From Flavobacterium chungbukense (GTDB taxonomy: Bacteria > Bacteroidota > Bacteroidia > Flavobacteriales > Flavobacteriaceae), in assembly GCF_020805785.1 (NCBI RefSeq), contig NZ_JAJGZV010000010.1, positions 1-33,360 of the forward strand: a stretch of 33,360 bases of DNA. Direction: 5' to 3'. The translations under genes and the position numbers were made by a program. The notes beneath the pieces are model-generated. The model had not been told where the DNA came from. It saw only the letters and a list, made by a program, of their open reading frames with translations, and did no database searches. Positions 15,472 to 22,822 of this stretch are shown in pieces (positions within the stretch are counted from its first letter, which is position 1; each line of letters opens with the position of its first letter).

Positions 15472-16323
15472 ATGAAAACTGTCAAAATTGCGGGTGTTCC
15501 GGAACACTTCAATTTGCCATGGCATCTATGTATTGAAAATGGCGAATTCGAAGCGGAAAACATCGATTTACAATGGACCAACGTTCCCGAAGGAACTGGG
15601 AAAATGTGTCAAATGCTTCGTGACGGCGAAACAGATTTAGCGGTAATTTTAACTGAAGGAATTCTGAAAGATATCTCGGCAGGCAATCCGAGTAAAATTG
15701 TTCAGATTTACGTACAGTCGCCTCTTATTTGGGGAATTCACGTTGCGGCAAAATCTGATTTCAAAACCTTAAAAGATCTTAAAAACAAAAAAGTAGCTAT
15801 TTCAAGAGTAGGTTCAGGATCACAATTAATGGCTTATGTAAATGCAAATGAACAAGGCTGGAAAACGGATGATTTAGAATTTGAAATTGTAAATACGATT
15901 GACGGTGCTGTAGATGCTTTAACCAACGAAAAAGCAGATTATTTTATGTGGGAACGTTTTATGACAAAACCCCTTGTTGATAAAGGAGTTTTCAGACGTA
16001 TTGACGACTGCCCTACTCCTTGGCCTTCTTTTATAATTGCTGTTCGAGAAGAATTTCTAAAAAAGAACAGTAAAGTAGTAGAGAAAATCCTTGAAATTAT
16101 TAATAGCACAACCACCGATTTTAAGGAGATTCCAGAAATTGACAAAAAATTATCCGAACTTTTTAATCAAAAAGCAGAGGATATTAAAGAATGGCTTAAA
16201 TTGACTCAATGGTCACAAAAGAATTTAACAGAAAAGTCTTTTAATAAAATTCAAAATCAGTTATTTGATCTGGGAATTATTGATAAAAAAAGTATTTTTG
16301 TAGAAACCGTAAAAGCACTGTAA
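15472..16323 (+). CDS. Cytoplasmic type 2 periplasmic-binding-fold protein (Ca3427-like)
   Basis: A 283-residue protein with the fold of ABC-transporter substrate-binding proteins (NMT1/TauA group) but no signal peptide: it starts MKTVKIAGVPEHFNLPWHL. The PEHFNLPW motif and the later KKVAISRVGSGSQLMAY (about 105-121) and DYFMWERFMTKPLVDKG match the Ca3427-like PBP2 subgroup as I recall it, which also lacks export signals in fungi. No permease or ATPase gene is adjacent. It may therefore bind a small molecule in the cytosol or act as an enzyme of the THI5-like type; the ligand is unknown. The next gene starts 19 bases later. Confidence 0.75.
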   Translation: MKTVKIAGVPEHFNLPWHLCIENGEFEAENIDLQWTNVPEGTGKMCQMLRDGETDLAVILTEGILKDISAGNPSKIVQIYVQSPLIWGIHVAAKSDFKTLKDLKNKKVAISRVGSGSQLMAYVNANEQGWKTDDLEFEIVNTIDGAVDALTNEKADYFMWERFMTKPLVDKGVFRRIDDCPTPWPSFIIAVREEFLKKNSKVVEKILEIINSTTTDFKEIPEIDKKLSELFNQKAEDIKEWLKLTQWSQKNLTEKSFNKIQNQLFDLGIIDKKSIFVETVKAL

Positions 16324-16342
16324 TACTGCTTTTTTGATTCGT

Positions 16343-17275
16343 ATGATGAAATTCCCTAAAATTGACTTACCGTATTTAAAATCCAAGCTACAGGTGAAAT
16401 CACCGTGGGACAGGATTATTATAATGCTTTTGAGTCTTTTTATTACTATTCCGATTTTCATCATACTGCATCAAAATTTGATCGATCTAGAATGGGCGTT
16501 CAATTTAGATCGTGTTTTCATCTTTATTTTTGTCTTTGTCGCAATATTTTTTCTTCTGATGTATCTCAGAACAATTATCATATTGTGCATTGCAGTTTAT
16601 TTATTGATTTTATTTTACGGAACAGTTATCGGAAATTATGGTTTTAACGAAATCTCAGAAGATTATAATTCTATGATTTATACCATGTCTGATAATCCAT
16701 ATCCGCAGGATATTATCGTGGCAAAACTGCTTCCGTTTCCAAATAAAACAAAAATTCTTAATGCTATAGAATACCAGAATCCCAAAGTGCGAAATTTTGC
16801 TGTTATGGCAACCACAAAGCATTTTAAAGGCATTAGAGGCTATTCAGATTATCGTACGATAATTCAGTGTTTTGCTGTTTTTAAAGAAATAAACAGCAGA
16901 TGGAATTATGTAAACGATCCAAAAGACGGTGATTATATCGCAACCGCTAGCGAATCTCTAGAGTATTTCTCTGGCGATTGCGATGATCACTCTATTTTAA
17001 TGGCTGCAGCAGTCCGATCAATTGGAGGAACTCCACGACTTATTCATACCAAAGGGCATATATATCCTGAAATATTAATTGGCTCTATGATTGATTTGGA
17101 AAAAGTGAATTACCTGATTAAAAATGTGCTTTTTACAAAAGAGAGCTACGGAAAAAAAATACATTACCATATAGACGAACGCGGTCAGGTTTGGATGAAT
17201 CTTGACTACACAGCAACTTATCCTGGAGGTCCGTTTATGTATGAAGAAATCTTAGGAGCGCTAACTCTTAATTAG
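16343..17275 (+). CDS. Membrane-anchored transglutaminase-like protein
   Basis: About 310 residues from the ATG at 16343; a TTG at 16334 would extend it by 3, and a second ATG is at 16346. Two or three membrane helices fill about 22-42 and 54-100 (FIFIFVFVAIFFLLMYL, TIIILCIAVYLLILFYG). The C-terminal half has the transglutaminase core: SGDCDDHSILMAAAVRSIG supplies the Cys, TKGHIYPEI a His, and WMNLDYTA the Asp. Bacterial members act as cysteine proteases or amide-modifying enzymes; here the catalytic domain would lie next to the membrane. Substrate unknown. It probably shares a transcript with the binding-protein gene (19-base gap). Confidence 0.8.
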   Translation: MMKFPKIDLPYLKSKLQVKSPWDRIIIMLLSLFITIPIFIILHQNLIDLEWAFNLDRVFIFIFVFVAIFFLLMYLRTIIILCIAVYLLILFYGTVIGNYGFNEISEDYNSMIYTMSDNPYPQDIIVAKLLPFPNKTKILNAIEYQNPKVRNFAVMATTKHFKGIRGYSDYRTIIQCFAVFKEINSRWNYVNDPKDGDYIATASESLEYFSGDCDDHSILMAAAVRSIGGTPRLIHTKGHIYPEILIGSMIDLEKVNYLIKNVLFTKESYGKKIHYHIDERGQVWMNLDYTATYPGGPFMYEEILGALTLN

Positions 17276-17453
17276 AAATTTCAATCTTAGATTTAAAGTT
17301 GCAAAGAAGTTATTGTGATTTGACTATTGCAACATCGGTTAAATTGTGATCTAATTTTTAAGAAAAAAAAATATTTATAAATATTTGATTACGAATAATT
17401 TAATGTCGTTTTTTTTTGTAACTTTTTCCTGTTTAACTTTTAATCACAAAATC

Positions 17454-17822
17454 ATGAAAAACTCTAAATTGTTTACCCTTCTATTTGCAGTTGTTGTCGT
17501 ATTAATGGTTTCATGTCACGGTAAAAGAAACAGACTGATTAATTCCTGGAAAGTTACAGCTGTCGAGGCTAAAACTTCTATTAATGACTCTGCAAAAAAT
17601 GCAATTTTGACTAACGGTATGCTTACTTTCACAGAAGATGGTCATGTAACAGGATATCTGCTTCGTGAAATAACGGACGGAACATTTGCATTATCTCAAA
17701 AAGGTAAAAAACTCGTAATTAAAGACGAAGTTGGTACACCTTATGAATGTGAAAGCACCATTACTGATGATAAATTAATTCTTGATACCAAAGAAGCTAA
17801 GTTAACATTTAACAAAATTTAA
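17454..17822 (+). CDS. Lipocalin-like lipoprotein
   Basis: A 122-residue protein from the ATG at 17454, chosen because MKNSKLFTLLFAVVVVLMVSC is a proper SPII signal; a longer frame from 17385 would put 23 hydrophobic, unlikely residues before it. The lipid-modified Cys is about residue 21, followed by HGKRNRL. The mature part (LINSWKVTAVEAK, GMLTFTEDGHVTGY, KKLVIKD, ECESTITDDKLIL) shows the short repeated strands of the lipocalin-like/DUF family common as small Bacteroidota lipoproteins. Role unknown. A perfect 13-bp terminator follows 37 bases after the stop. Confidence 0.75.
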   Translation: MKNSKLFTLLFAVVVVLMVSCHGKRNRLINSWKVTAVEAKTSINDSAKNAILTNGMLTFTEDGHVTGYLLREITDGTFALSQKGKKLVIKDEVGTPYECESTITDDKLILDTKEAKLTFNKI

Positions 17823-17859
17823 AACAGAGATTACGTTTTTAATTTCTTTCAATATTACA

Positions 17860-17897
17860 AAAAAACCATTCTTTGCGATTGTACAGAATGGTTTTTT
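17860..17897 (+). terminator. Terminator after the lipocalin-like gene
   Basis: A perfect 13-bp stem, AAAAAACCATTCT (17860-17872) with 17885-17897, 12-base loop, ending in six T. The T-run overlaps the TTG box of the ABC-F promoter. Confidence 0.85.
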
Positions 17898-17925
17898 GAT
17901 TTTAAAACTAAAATAAATAACTTTG
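17896..17925 (+). promoter_or_regulatory. Consensus promoter of the ABC-F gene
   Basis: TTG (17896-17898), exactly 19 bases, TAACTTTG (17918-17925): a full match to the Bacteroidota consensus. The start of transcription is expected near 17931, giving a leader of about 108 bases. Confidence 0.75.
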
Positions 17926-17953
17926 CACTTCTTCAAATAAGCATTTTATCTAT

Positions 17954-17983
17954 GTGAAAATTAATTTCTTTCGGAAAACTTAG
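17954..17983 (+). CDS. Possible 9-codon leader ORF upstream of ABC-F
   Basis: GTG-initiated frame reading (M/V)KINFFRKT then TAG, whose stop directly abuts the leader hairpin. An ATGTGA start-stop (17952-17957) overlaps its first codon. A GTG start without a visible ribosome-binding site is weak support; the value of the call is its position. Confidence 0.25.
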   Translation: MKINFFRKT

Positions 17984-18041
17984 TAAGTAACCACAAATTG
18001 TGGCTACTTAATTATTTAATCTCTTAAAGAAAGTAATTATG
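17963..18041 (+). promoter_or_regulatory. Structured ABC-F leader, candidate attenuator
   Basis: The inner hairpin (17984-18010) has 13-base arms with one mismatch, centred on CCACAA-A-TTGTGG. An outer pairing is possible between AATTTCTTTC (17963-17972) and GAAAGTAATT (18029-18038), 9 pairs with one T-T mismatch; a second register pairs 17965-17971 with 18026-18032. Both cover the purine-rich stretch just before the ATG. Confidence 0.5.
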
Positions 18042-19625
18042 CTTATTCTTCAAAATATCTCATATCAGCATGAGAATAAAGACATGCTGTTTCAAAACGT
18101 AAGTTTTACTATAAACGATCACGATAAAACGGCATTAGTCGGAAATAACGGCGTTGGAAAGTCGACATTATTAAAAATTATTTCTGGCGAACTGAAAGCT
18201 TTTTCAGGTCAAATAAATCAGAATTCAAAGCCTTATTTTGTACCACAGCAATTTGGTCAGTTTAATGAATTGACAATTGCTGATGCTTTACAAATAAAGG
18301 ATAAAATAGAGTCACTTAAAGCAATACTTGAAGGTGTTGTAACAGAAGAAAACATGCAATTATTAGACGATGATTGGACAATCGAAGAACGTTGTCATGA
18401 AGCTTTATCGTATTGGAATCTTCTGGATTTAGATTTGAATCAGAAAATGGAAACTTTGAGCGGAGGTCAGAAAACAAAAGTTTTTTTGGCTGGAATTATC
18501 ATTCATCAACCAAAAGTGGTTTTGCTGGATGAACCTAGTAATCATCTCGATTTTGCTGGAAGAACATTGCTGTACGATTTTATTAAATCTACTTCGAGTT
18601 CGTTATTAGTTGTCAGTCACGACAGAACTTTACTCAATATCCTAAATAAAACGCTTGAATTGAGTAAAGACGGAATTTCAGTTTACGGCGGAAATTATGA
18701 TTTTTATAATGAACAAAAAAAAGTTGAAAATAATGCTTTAGAACAAGATGTTCAAAGCAAGGAAAAAGCACTCAGGAAAGCTAAAGAAAAAGAACGCGAA
18801 ACAATTGAACGCCAGAATAAATTAGATTCAAGAGGTAAAAAGAAACAGGAAAAATCGGGTGTCGCAAGGATTATGATGAATACGCTTCGAAATAATGCAG
18901 AAAACAGCAGTTCGAAATTAAAAGATGTTCATGCAGAAAAAATCACCGGTATTTCTGAAGATTTACGACAATTGAGATCCAATCTTCCGGCAATAGATCA
19001 AATAAAATTTGGGTTTAATACGTCAACGTTTCATAAAGGAAAAATGCTTTTTAAAGCAGATGAAATCAATTATAGTTATAAAAATCAATCGCTTTGGAAT
19101 GAAAATCTAAGTTTTGAAATTTTTTCCGGTGATCGTTTGGCAATTAAAGGTTTAAATGGTTCAGGAAAAACGACTTTGATTCAAATTATTCTAGGCAAAT
19201 TAATTCCTAAAACAGGAAATGTTACTGCATTAGAAAAAAAATCAATTTATATCGATCAAGATTATTCACTTATTGATAATAATCTGAAAATCTACGAGCA
19301 AGCACAAGTTTTCAATGATTGCGGTTTAGAAGAACATGATATCAAAATGAGACTGAATCGTTTTTTATTCGCGCAAAAGGATTGGGATAAACCTTGCAAA
19401 GTTTTAAGCGGCGGCGAAAGAATGCGTTTGATACTTTGTTGTTTAATCATTAGTAACGAATCACCAGAAGTTATTGTTTTAGATGAACCTACGAATAATT
19501 TAGATATTCAAAATATTGAAATTCTAACTGCGGCTATCAATGAATATAGTGGCACTTTGATCGTTATTTCACACGATCAATCTTTTTTGGAACAAATTAA
19601 GATCGAAAAAAGTGTACAGCTTTAA
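18039..19625 (+). CDS. ABC-F family ATPase (ribosome-associated)
   Basis: A 528-residue soluble protein with two ABC ATPase domains and no membrane segments, the ABC-F layout. Domain 1: Walker A GNNGVGKS (35-42), LSGGQ (140-144), Walker B into DEPSNHLD (164-171). Domain 2: GLNGSGKT (371-378), LSGGE (456-460), DEPTNNLD (482-489). The linker between them (about 224-330) is long, charged and coiled-coil-like, the P-site tRNA interaction motif region. ABC-F proteins bind the ribosomal E site and relieve stalls; some give resistance to 50S antibiotics by displacing drug. Sequence alone does not say which applies here. Its structured leader would suit translation-dependent control. Confidence 0.87.
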   Translation: MLILQNISYQHENKDMLFQNVSFTINDHDKTALVGNNGVGKSTLLKIISGELKAFSGQINQNSKPYFVPQQFGQFNELTIADALQIKDKIESLKAILEGVVTEENMQLLDDDWTIEERCHEALSYWNLLDLDLNQKMETLSGGQKTKVFLAGIIIHQPKVVLLDEPSNHLDFAGRTLLYDFIKSTSSSLLVVSHDRTLLNILNKTLELSKDGISVYGGNYDFYNEQKKVENNALEQDVQSKEKALRKAKEKERETIERQNKLDSRGKKKQEKSGVARIMMNTLRNNAENSSSKLKDVHAEKITGISEDLRQLRSNLPAIDQIKFGFNTSTFHKGKMLFKADEINYSYKNQSLWNENLSFEIFSGDRLAIKGLNGSGKTTLIQIILGKLIPKTGNVTALEKKSIYIDQDYSLIDNNLKIYEQAQVFNDCGLEEHDIKMRLNRFLFAQKDWDKPCKVLSGGERMRLILCCLIISNESPEVIVLDEPTNNLDIQNIEILTAAINEYSGTLIVISHDQSFLEQIKIEKSVQL

Positions 19626-19631
19626 AAGCAG

Positions 19632-19664
19632 AAAAGGCGCTAGAATTAACTTGGCGCTTTTTTT
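19632..19664 (+). terminator. Terminator after the ABC-F gene
   Basis: AAAAGGCGCTAG pairs with TTGGCGCTTTTT through 12 pairs, three of them G-U, around AATTAAC, and runs into a T-tract. The wobble pairs mean it works on the plus strand only. The stretch 19665-19855 holds no other feature that I can support. Confidence 0.7.
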
Positions 19665-19855
19665 CTATTTCTGTACAAATATTTAAAATTATACGATCAC
19701 TATTTTAATGATTGCATGTTATTCATTATTAATGATTTGAATTTTACTTTGAGATATAAATTCCTTAAATTGCAGATAAATCTTATAATTTTAGTCTATT
19801 CTATTTCAAAAATAATAACCTTTCAATAATTTGTTTCATTAAAACTTCTACAATT

Positions 19856-20908
19856 ATGAAATCCAAAAACAGCTTTCTGCTACTTTTTTTAGCTTTTACT
19901 TTATTGTTCTCGCAAACCATTTTTCCATGTACCAGAATAGTTTATGAAGGGCTAAATGGCACCATTATCACGGCACGTTCAATGGATTGGAAAGGAGAAA
20001 TTCCGGCCAATTTATGGATATTTCCGCGTGGAATCGAACGATTTGGCGAAGCTGGAAGCAGTTCTGTAAAATGGAAATCTAAATACGGAAGTGTCATTAC
20101 AAGCTCGTGGGACATTGCTTCTTCAGACGGAATGAACGAAAAAGGCCTTGTTGGCAATCTTTTATGGTTGGTAGAATCTCAATATCCAAAATTTGAGAAA
20201 AACGGAAAAGTAAAAGGCTTGGCTGTTTCTTTATGGCTGCAATATGTTTTAGATAATTTTTCGACGGTTTCTGAAGCTGTTGCCGCATTAGAAAAAAGAG
20301 ATTTTGTTATTGCTTCTTCTCATATTCCAGGAACCGATATTTTTGCAACGGTTCATTTATCCATTTCAGATGCAACTGGAGACAATGCTATTTTCGAATA
20401 TATAAACGGTAAACTGGTTATTCACCACGATAGAAAATATGTGGCGATGACTAATTCTCCCATTTTTGATGAACAATTAGCGATTAATTCGTACTGGAAA
20501 AGTATACCCGGAACTATTATGCTTCCAGGAACTAACAGAGCCGCAGATCGATTTGTTCGCGCTTCTTATTATATAGACGCGATTCCGAAAACGGATAATA
20601 CTAGAACGGCTTTGGCAAGTGTTTTTGGTGTAATTAGAAATTGTTCTGTTCCGCTGGGAATTTCATCAGAAACTGAGCCTAACATCTCTTCTACTCGTTG
20701 GAGAACCGTTGCAGATCAAAAAAACCTAGTGTATTATTTTGATAATGTGTTAAATCCGAATGTGATTTGGGTTGAATTCAATAAAATTGATTTTAGTGAA
20801 AAAGGAAAAATCAAAAAGTTGACTTTGGCCAATAATGAAAATTATTCTGGTGATTCGCTGCTAAACTTCAAAGAAACGAAGCCTTTTCAGTTTGCTGGAT
20901 TGGATTAA
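19856..20908 (+). CDS. Exported linear amide C-N hydrolase (choloylglycine hydrolase family)
   Basis: A 350-residue Ntn-hydrolase. The signal peptide runs to about residue 24 (FLLLFLAFTLLFSQTIFP), and cleavage would expose Cys25 as the N-terminal nucleophile. The family residues keep their spacing from that Cys: R41 (+16) and D44 (+19) in RSMDW, as in bile salt hydrolases (Cys2, Arg18, Asp21). TNSP with N200 and the RAADRFVRA arginine (232 or 235) complete the usual set. The family includes bile salt hydrolases, penicillin V acylases and acyl-homoserine-lactone acylases; a non-gut Flavobacterium source would favour an acylase acting in the periplasm, which is inference. It stands alone between two terminators. 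Confidence 0.87.
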   Translation: MKSKNSFLLLFLAFTLLFSQTIFPCTRIVYEGLNGTIITARSMDWKGEIPANLWIFPRGIERFGEAGSSSVKWKSKYGSVITSSWDIASSDGMNEKGLVGNLLWLVESQYPKFEKNGKVKGLAVSLWLQYVLDNFSTVSEAVAALEKRDFVIASSHIPGTDIFATVHLSISDATGDNAIFEYINGKLVIHHDRKYVAMTNSPIFDEQLAINSYWKSIPGTIMLPGTNRAADRFVRASYYIDAIPKTDNTRTALASVFGVIRNCSVPLGISSETEPNISSTRWRTVADQKNLVYYFDNVLNPNVIWVEFNKIDFSEKGKIKKLTLANNENYSGDSLLNFKETKPFQFAGLD

Positions 20909-20927
20909 AGTGACTTTTATTTTATAC

Positions 20928-20964
20928 AAAACCTTCAAATTTAAATGTTTGGAGGTTTTTCTTT
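20928..20964 (+). terminator. Terminator after the amide hydrolase gene
   Basis: AAAACCTTCAAA (20928-20939) pairs with TTTGGAGGTTTT (20948-20959), 12 pairs with one G-U, then a T-rich run. Confidence 0.8.
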
Positions 20965-20986
20965 TTTAAAAATAATTAAAAAAATA

Positions 20987-21016
20987 TTGCGCAGTCAAAT
21001 AACTTCACTATATTTG
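20987..21016 (+). promoter_or_regulatory. Consensus promoter of the ArsR operon
   Basis: TTG (20987-20989), 19 bases, TATATTTG (21009-21016), a full consensus match. Transcription should start near 21022, leaving a leader of only about 13 bases before the ATG at 21035. Confidence 0.75.
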
Positions 21017-21029
21017 CAGTCAAATAACT
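20991..21029. promoter_or_regulatory. Direct-repeat operator overlapping the ArsR promoter
   Basis: The 14-mer GCAGTCAAATAACT occurs at 20991-21004 and 21016-21029, 25 bases apart. Copy 2 extends to a dyad GCAGT-N6-ACTGC. Copy 1 sits between the -33 and -7 boxes, copy 2 over the transcription start, as expected of a repressor site bound by the operon's own ArsR protein. Confidence 0.65.
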
Positions 21030-21034
21030 GCATA

Positions 21035-21352
21035 ATGGAAATTAGAAGAGATGTTTTTCAGGCTATAGCCGATCCGACAAGAAGAGCTATATTGAGTTTA
21101 GTTGCGATTCAGAGTATGACTCCTGGCGCAATTGCAGAGAATTTTAATTCGTCGAGACAGACAATTTCAAAACATATTCAGATTCTTAGCGAATGTGAAT
21201 TATTAAATCAGACACAAAACGGAAGAGAAATTTACTACCATCTAAATCCTAATAAGATGAAAGAAATTGACAATTTTATTGAGCCTTTTAGAAAAATGTG
21301 GGACGAACGATTTAATAAGTTAGAAGCAATCATGAAAAATTATAAAAAATAG
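21035..21352 (+). CDS. ArsR-family transcriptional regulator
   Basis: A 106-residue winged-helix protein from the ATG at 21035, selected because the promoter overlaps any earlier start (20945). It begins MEIRRDVFQAIADPTRRAIL, the classic ArsR opening, with the recognition helix region SSRQTISKHIQILSECELL and a wing of NGREIYYHLN. The ELCVCDL metal site of metal-sensing ArsR proteins is absent and only one Cys is present, so the inducer is probably not a metal of that type. It heads a four-gene operon and should repress it through the repeats at 20991-21029. Genes for AHSA1 proteins commonly follow this ArsR type. Confidence 0.87.
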   Translation: MEIRRDVFQAIADPTRRAILSLVAIQSMTPGAIAENFNSSRQTISKHIQILSECELLNQTQNGREIYYHLNPNKMKEIDNFIEPFRKMWDERFNKLEAIMKNYKK

Positions 21353-21355
21353 GAC

Positions 21356-21823
21356 ATGGAAAAAAAGACAAAAATCCACGCTGAAGACTATAGACAAGAT
21401 CTTGTTATTACGAGAGAATTTGATCTTCCGGTAGAACTTTTATTCAAAGCTTATATAGAGCCAGAAATCGTAGCACAATGGATGGGAGCTAAAGTGATAA
21501 AACTTGAAAGCCAGAAACATGGCGGTTGGGAATTTGAAACGAGCGATCCAGCTGGAAATGTAGTTTTTAAAGCACATGGTGTTATTCATGATATCGTTCC
21601 AAACGAGAAGATTGTCCGCACTTTTGAAATGGATAATGTAAACTTTGCCCCTCAATTAGAGTTTTTAGAATTTGAAAGATTAACTGAAGAAACAAGTAAA
21701 TTGACCATGCAGATTATTTACAAATCTATTGAGCATCGAATGACGCAGCTTAAACTGCCATTTGCACAAGGATTAAACATGGCACACAACAGATTAGAAG
21801 AAATTTTAACTAAACTGAAATAA
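21356..21823 (+). CDS. SRPBCC/AHSA1-domain protein
   Basis: A 155-residue protein with the START-like helix-grip fold. It shows the AHSA1 pattern: LVITREFDLPVELLFKAYIEPEIVAQWMG (about 15-44), GGWEFETSDPAGNVVFKAHGVI, PNEKIVRTFE, and the terminal helix with GLNMAHNRLEEIL. This fold holds a hydrophobic ligand in a central cavity; the physiological ligand is unknown. The ATG lies 3 bases after the ArsR stop, so translation is probably coupled. With the ArsR protein it may form a sensing and binding pair. Confidence 0.87.
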   Translation: MEKKTKIHAEDYRQDLVITREFDLPVELLFKAYIEPEIVAQWMGAKVIKLESQKHGGWEFETSDPAGNVVFKAHGVIHDIVPNEKIVRTFEMDNVNFAPQLEFLEFERLTEETSKLTMQIIYKSIEHRMTQLKLPFAQGLNMAHNRLEEILTKLK

Positions 21824-21829
21824 AAAATT

Positions 21830-22207
21830 ATGAGTAAAAGAAACAAGATTATTTTTTGGATTGCTACACTTTGGTTGGCTTTGGGAATGACTTCTACAGG
21901 AATTGTACAGCTTATACCATTAAAAGAAGAAGCTGAAATGATAAAACATTTAGGTTATCCGCTTTACTTTTTGACTCTTTTAGGCGTTTGGAAACTTTTA
22001 GGTGTTATTGCAATTTTAATTCCGAAATTTGGTTTGTTGAAAGAATGGGCTTATGCTGGTTTTTTCTTTGCAATGTCTGGAGCTGTAGTTTCGCATTTAG
22101 CTGTTGGAGATGACGCTTCAGCATTTTTTGGACCAATTTTATTAATTGTTTTGACTGTAATTTCTTGGTACTTCAGACCTGAAAATAGAAAGTGCAGTTC
22201 TAATTAA
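21830..22207 (+). CDS. DoxX-like membrane protein
   Basis: A 125-residue integral membrane protein with four hydrophobic segments (about 8-27, 43-65, 76-92 and 98-116). It contains the DoxX-family features near HLGYPLYFLTLLGVWKLLGV and LKEWAYAGFFFAMSGA. DoxX-like proteins are small quinone- or thiol-linked membrane proteins of uncertain activity. It follows the AHSA1 gene by 6 bases and precedes the DUF4256 gene by 12 bases, all on one strand. Confidence 0.85.
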   Translation: MSKRNKIIFWIATLWLALGMTSTGIVQLIPLKEEAEMIKHLGYPLYFLTLLGVWKLLGVIAILIPKFGLLKEWAYAGFFFAMSGAVVSHLAVGDDASAFFGPILLIVLTVISWYFRPENRKCSSN

Positions 22208-22219
22208 AAACACAAAAAC

Positions 22220-22777
22220 ATGAAAAAAGAATTGACACCAAACGAACAAGAAGAAATTTTAAGTACGCTTGAGAAACGTTTCGAAAAGAATAAAAATCGT
22301 CATGAAAATTTGGATTGGTCTAAAATTGAAGCCAAACTAAAAGTAAATCCGGAAAAATTATGGTCACTGGAACAAATGGAAAACACTGAAGGCGAACCAG
22401 ATGTTGTGGGCTATGATAAAAATACTGACGAATATCTATTTGTAGATTGTGCGCCAGAAAGTCCAAAGGGACGCAGAAGTGTTTGTTACGATCATGAAGC
22501 GCTTGAAAAAAGAAAAGAACACAAACCCGCTAACAGTGCTGTAAATATGGCAGAAGAAATGGGAATTGAAATCTTAAACGAAGAACAATATAAAGATTTA
22601 CAAAAATTAGGGAAATTTGACACCAAAACGTCTAGCTGGATTTTGACTCCGCCAGAAATTAGAAAATTAGGTGGCGCTATTTTCTGTGATTTTAGATACA
22701 ATACCGCTTTTGTTTATCATAACGGTGCAGAATCATATTATGCCGCGAGAGGATTTCGTGGGTTATTAAGAGTTTAA
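22220..22777 (+). CDS. DUF4256 protein
   Basis: A 185-residue cytosolic protein. It begins with an acidic helix (KELTPNEQEEILSTLEKRFE), then carries the DUF4256 blocks as I recall them: WSLEQMENTEGEPDVVGYD (49-67), FVDCAPESPKGRRSVCYD (73-90), KTSSWILTPPEIRKLGG, and the tail YHNGAESYYAARGFRGLLRV. The invariant Cys pair (CAPES and CYD) could be functional, but no activity is known to me. It is the last gene of the ArsR operon and ends before a hairpin terminator. DUF4256 with AHSA1/DoxX is a recurring association in Bacteroidota, from memory. Confidence 0.8.
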   Translation: MKKELTPNEQEEILSTLEKRFEKNKNRHENLDWSKIEAKLKVNPEKLWSLEQMENTEGEPDVVGYDKNTDEYLFVDCAPESPKGRRSVCYDHEALEKRKEHKPANSAVNMAEEMGIEILNEEQYKDLQKLGKFDTKTSSWILTPPEIRKLGGAIFCDFRYNTAFVYHNGAESYYAARGFRGLLRV

Positions 22778-22783
22778 AAATAG

Positions 22784-22814
22784 AAGCCTTCAAATTGATT
22801 TTTGGAGGTTTTTC
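22784..22814. terminator. Terminator between convergent DUF4256 and DUF2200 genes
   Basis: AAGCCTTCAAA (22784-22794) pairs with TTTGGAGGTTT (22801-22811), with two G-U pairs, then TTTC and a T-run. Stem sequence is nearly the same as at 20928-20960, so the operon is bracketed by related hairpins. Confidence 0.75.
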
Positions 22815-22822
22815 GTTTTTGA

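Noticed and set aside
18039..19625. Drug-exporting ABC transporter
   Set aside because: Two ATPase domains with a charged linker and no membrane segments; this is the ABC-F layout, not an exporter.
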